Assembly: GCA_018303945.1 (NCBI GenBank)
Contig: JAGVXD010000002.1
Location: 1-50,550 of the forward strand
Direction: 5' to 3'
Origin: Candidatus Pacearchaeota archaeon
GTDB lineage: Archaea; Nanobdellota; Nanobdellia; Pacearchaeales; GW2011-AR1
DNA length: 50,550 nucleotides
Below, piece by piece: positions 49,076 to 50,550 of this stretch (the stretch's first letter is position 1; every line of letters begins with the position of its first letter). Made by a program: the position numbers and the translations under genes. The notes under the pieces were generated by a model that saw nothing but the letters and a program-made list of their open reading frames with translations, did not search any database and was not told where the DNA came from.

Positions 49076-49432
49076 ATGTTAAGAGAAAACAAATATACAT
49101 TTCCATTATTATTAGTTTGTGCTACTGTAGGCATTAGCTCACTTTTAGCAGAGCATATTTATTTTGGGCGGAGAGAGGATAAGCTGGAAGCAAGAGCCGG
49201 AACCAATTTTGTAGGAAGGGAAATAAGCGAACGCGTACTTGCACAAAACAATTTTAATGAATTTTCATATACTTCTGAAAAACAGGAAGATGCATATCTT
49301 AATTCATGGATTGACGTTGGCAAAAAAATTGGTTTGTATGGGACAGTTGTTTTCGGAGTAGTTTTTTTGAAGTGCGCCCACAGGAGGCGTTTTGTAGCGC
49401 AACAAGCTAATGACGACCAAGTGTCTTGGTAG
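49076..49432 (+). CDS. Small membrane protein, two helices
   Basis: 118 residues. Two hydrophobic segments: FPLLLVCATVGISSLLAEHIYF (about 8-28) and GLYGTVVFGVVFLKCAH (about 86-102). The loop between is polar and charged, probably extracytoplasmic. The C-terminus is basic then polar. TATA-like TTTTTATAAACTG lies about 25 bases upstream of ATG. No family recognised. Confidence 0.6.
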   Translation: MLRENKYTFPLLLVCATVGISSLLAEHIYFGRREDKLEARAGTNFVGREISERVLAQNNFNEFSYTSEKQEDAYLNSWIDVGKKIGLYGTVVFGVVFLKCAHRRRFVAQQANDDQVSW

Positions 49433-49508
49433 AACATAAAAGTTTTAATAAGAATTACACTGCAAAACTATTTAAGCTCGATTCAGTCAATTATAATAGA
49501 GGTGAAAA

Positions 49509-50366
49509 ATGCTTGAGATGTTGATTAATCCCAGAAAAGCCGAGCGTCGGCCATGGGAGATGTTATTTGTAGGTATTCTTTATGCAAGTCTTGCAATGCT
49601 CTTGGTTCATTTTGTATTTGCAAGAGATGCTGTTCTATCAAAATATTCAGGACTTCTTCTTGTTACATTTACAGTCATGTTTTCTATGCCATTCATATAT
49701 TATACAATAAAACTTGAAGAAAAGAAAATCTCTCCGCGTTCTACAACATGGGAGCTTCTTAAGGAGCACGAGCACGCAATTTTGGCTTTTCTTTGGCTGT
49801 TTCTCGGTTTTGTAATTGCCTTTTCATTCTGGTATGTCGCTCTTTCTTCAACACAGAATTTTCAGGCGCAGATAGAGACTTTTTGCGTCATTAACAGGCC
49901 TTCAAGCATAGATTCATGTATAAAGAGCTATGGAATATCCGACTCTCTTGTCTCAACAACTTCCGCGACAAGCGCAGACAGACTTTTCCTTATTTTCACC
50001 AATAATGTTTATGTTCTGATATTTACACTTATATTTTCTCTCATATTCGGGGCAGGAGTAATATTTATATTGGCATGGAATGCAAGCGTCATATCAGCAG
50101 CCATAGGCATATTTTCTAAGTCAAGTTACAATGGTCTTCCTAACGGTCTTGCACGTTATATGCTTCACGGTCTTCCAGAGATAGCTTCTTACTTTATAGT
50201 TGCTCTTGCAGGGGGAATGATATCTATAGCAGTTATACGTCATGAGCTTGGCACTCCTAAATTCTGGGAAGTTTTACAGGACTCTCTTAATTTAATTGTA
50301 ATTTCTCTAGTCGTCCTATTTCTGGCGGCGCTTTTAGAGGTTTTTATAACCCCTATGTTTTTCTAA
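49509..50366 (+). CDS. SpoIIM/DUF95-like membrane protein
   Basis: 285 residues with about six helices. The C-terminal pattern [32 protein letters not shown] with upstream [20 protein letters not shown] is typical of the stage II sporulation protein M family, widespread in archaea and bacteria outside sporulation. Role unknown; often next to ABC or membrane biogenesis genes. The start has GAGGTG about 8 bases upstream. A short N-terminal [14 protein letters not shown] precedes the first helix. Confidence 0.8.
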   Translation: MLEMLINPRKAERRPWEMLFVGILYASLAMLLVHFVFARDAVLSKYSGLLLVTFTVMFSMPFIYYTIKLEEKKISPRSTTWELLKEHEHAILAFLWLFLGFVIAFSFWYVALSSTQNFQAQIETFCVINRPSSIDSCIKSYGISDSLVSTTSATSADRLFLIFTNNVYVLIFTLIFSLIFGAGVIFILAWNASVISAAIGIFSKSSYNGLPNGLARYMLHGLPEIASYFIVALAGGMISIAVIRHELGTPKFWEVLQDSLNLIVISLVVLFLAALLEVFITPMFF

Positions 50367-50367
50367 T

Positions 50368-50550
50368 ATTAGTACAATCAACGACGGCAGATTGATTCCA
50401 AAAGAAAATGCGTTCAGGAAAGAGCGTGAAGAGGGGGCAGATGAGCTTCTTTCACTAGTGGATTTGGGAAATAGGGGAGAACATTATCCCAACCAGCTTT
50501 CAGGAGGACAGCAGCAAAGAGTTGCAATTGCGAGAGCGTTGTCTAATGAC
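50368..50550 (+). pseudogene. Partial ABC transporter ATPase lacking its Walker A part
   Basis: The open frame reads [20 protein letters not shown] and later [22 protein letters not shown], the ABC signature and following helix of LolD/MacB-type ATPases, and runs off the window end. About 130 residues normally precede the signature, including Walker A and the Q-loop; here the frame starts only about 45 residues before it, directly after the SpoIIM stop, with no ATG. The 5' part is missing, so this is a truncated gene or an assembly joint. Confidence 0.6.

Noticed and set aside
1-50550. CRISPR array, transposase or integrase
   Set aside because: No regularly spaced repeats and no transposase or recombinase motifs were seen. 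The dispersed elements have no coding capacity.

Overview
This window is most likely a chromosomal piece of a DPANN archaeon of the Pacearchaeota/Woesearchaeota type. The archaeal markers are ribosomal proteins uL1, uL10, P1/L12, uL11, eL40 and eL43, aIF5A, Spt5, SecE (Sec61 gamma), RpoP, both prefoldin subunits, RNase P component 2, RNase J, SepF and FtsZ. A small archaeosortase of the pacearchaeosortase type and an S-layer glycoprotein of the methanogen/DPANN type narrow it further. Genes are short, closely packed, often joined by ATGA overlaps, and preceded by TATA boxes about 25 bases before near-leaderless starts. The lineage is inferred from gene content only.

Layout. 1-2.1 kb: two convergent paralogous secreted proteins, a 99-bp direct repeat and the remnant of a third copy. 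2.1-9.2 kb: a duplicated two-gene module (class III signal-peptide protein plus very cysteine-rich secreted protein) led by a 50-residue ribbon-helix-helix regulator. 9.3-12.4 kb: CobO-type adenosyltransferase, AI-2E-like permease, small orphans and tRNA-Ser. 12.7-14.6 kb: uL1-uL10-P1 stalk operon. 14.7-17.7 kb: a visibly AT-rich accessory island (nucleotidyltransferase-like, histidine phosphatase, APH-like kinase, broken small genes). 17.7-20.5 kb: SecE, orphans, an ATPase fragment and FtsZ. 20.6-20.9 kb: an unidentified structured RNA of about 287 nt with its own TATA box. 20.9-28.6 kb: FKBP, orphans, aIF5A-eL40-site-2 protease, a 557-residue orphan, a possible lone CARF-like protein and a conserved winged-helix-type protein.

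28.9-32.5 kb: information-processing block Spt5-uL11-tRNA-Pro-eL43-RpoP-prefoldin beta-SepF. 32.5-37.9 kb: envelope genes, including a large Ig-like surface protein, a pacearchaeosortase, DedA and two paralogous membrane-anchored proteins. 37.9-41.4 kb: S-layer gene with a leader of four hairpins, divergent from a winged-helix regulator preceded by repeated half-sites. 41.4-43.9 kb: four overlapping genes for pilin-like proteins. 43.9-50.5 kb: RNase P component 2, HtrA-like protease, RNase J, membrane proteins, HemK2-like methyltransferase, prefoldin alpha, SpoIIM-like protein and a truncated ABC ATPase running off the end.

The dominant theme is the cell surface: S-layer, sortase-like processing, class III signal-peptide proteins and disulfide-rich giants. 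The strongest leads for something undescribed are the duplicated cysteine-rich/pilin-like module, the structured RNA next to ftsZ, the dispersed inverted-repeat family with TACAGAGAA arms, and the hairpin-rich S-layer leader. No CRISPR array, transposase or rRNA was seen.
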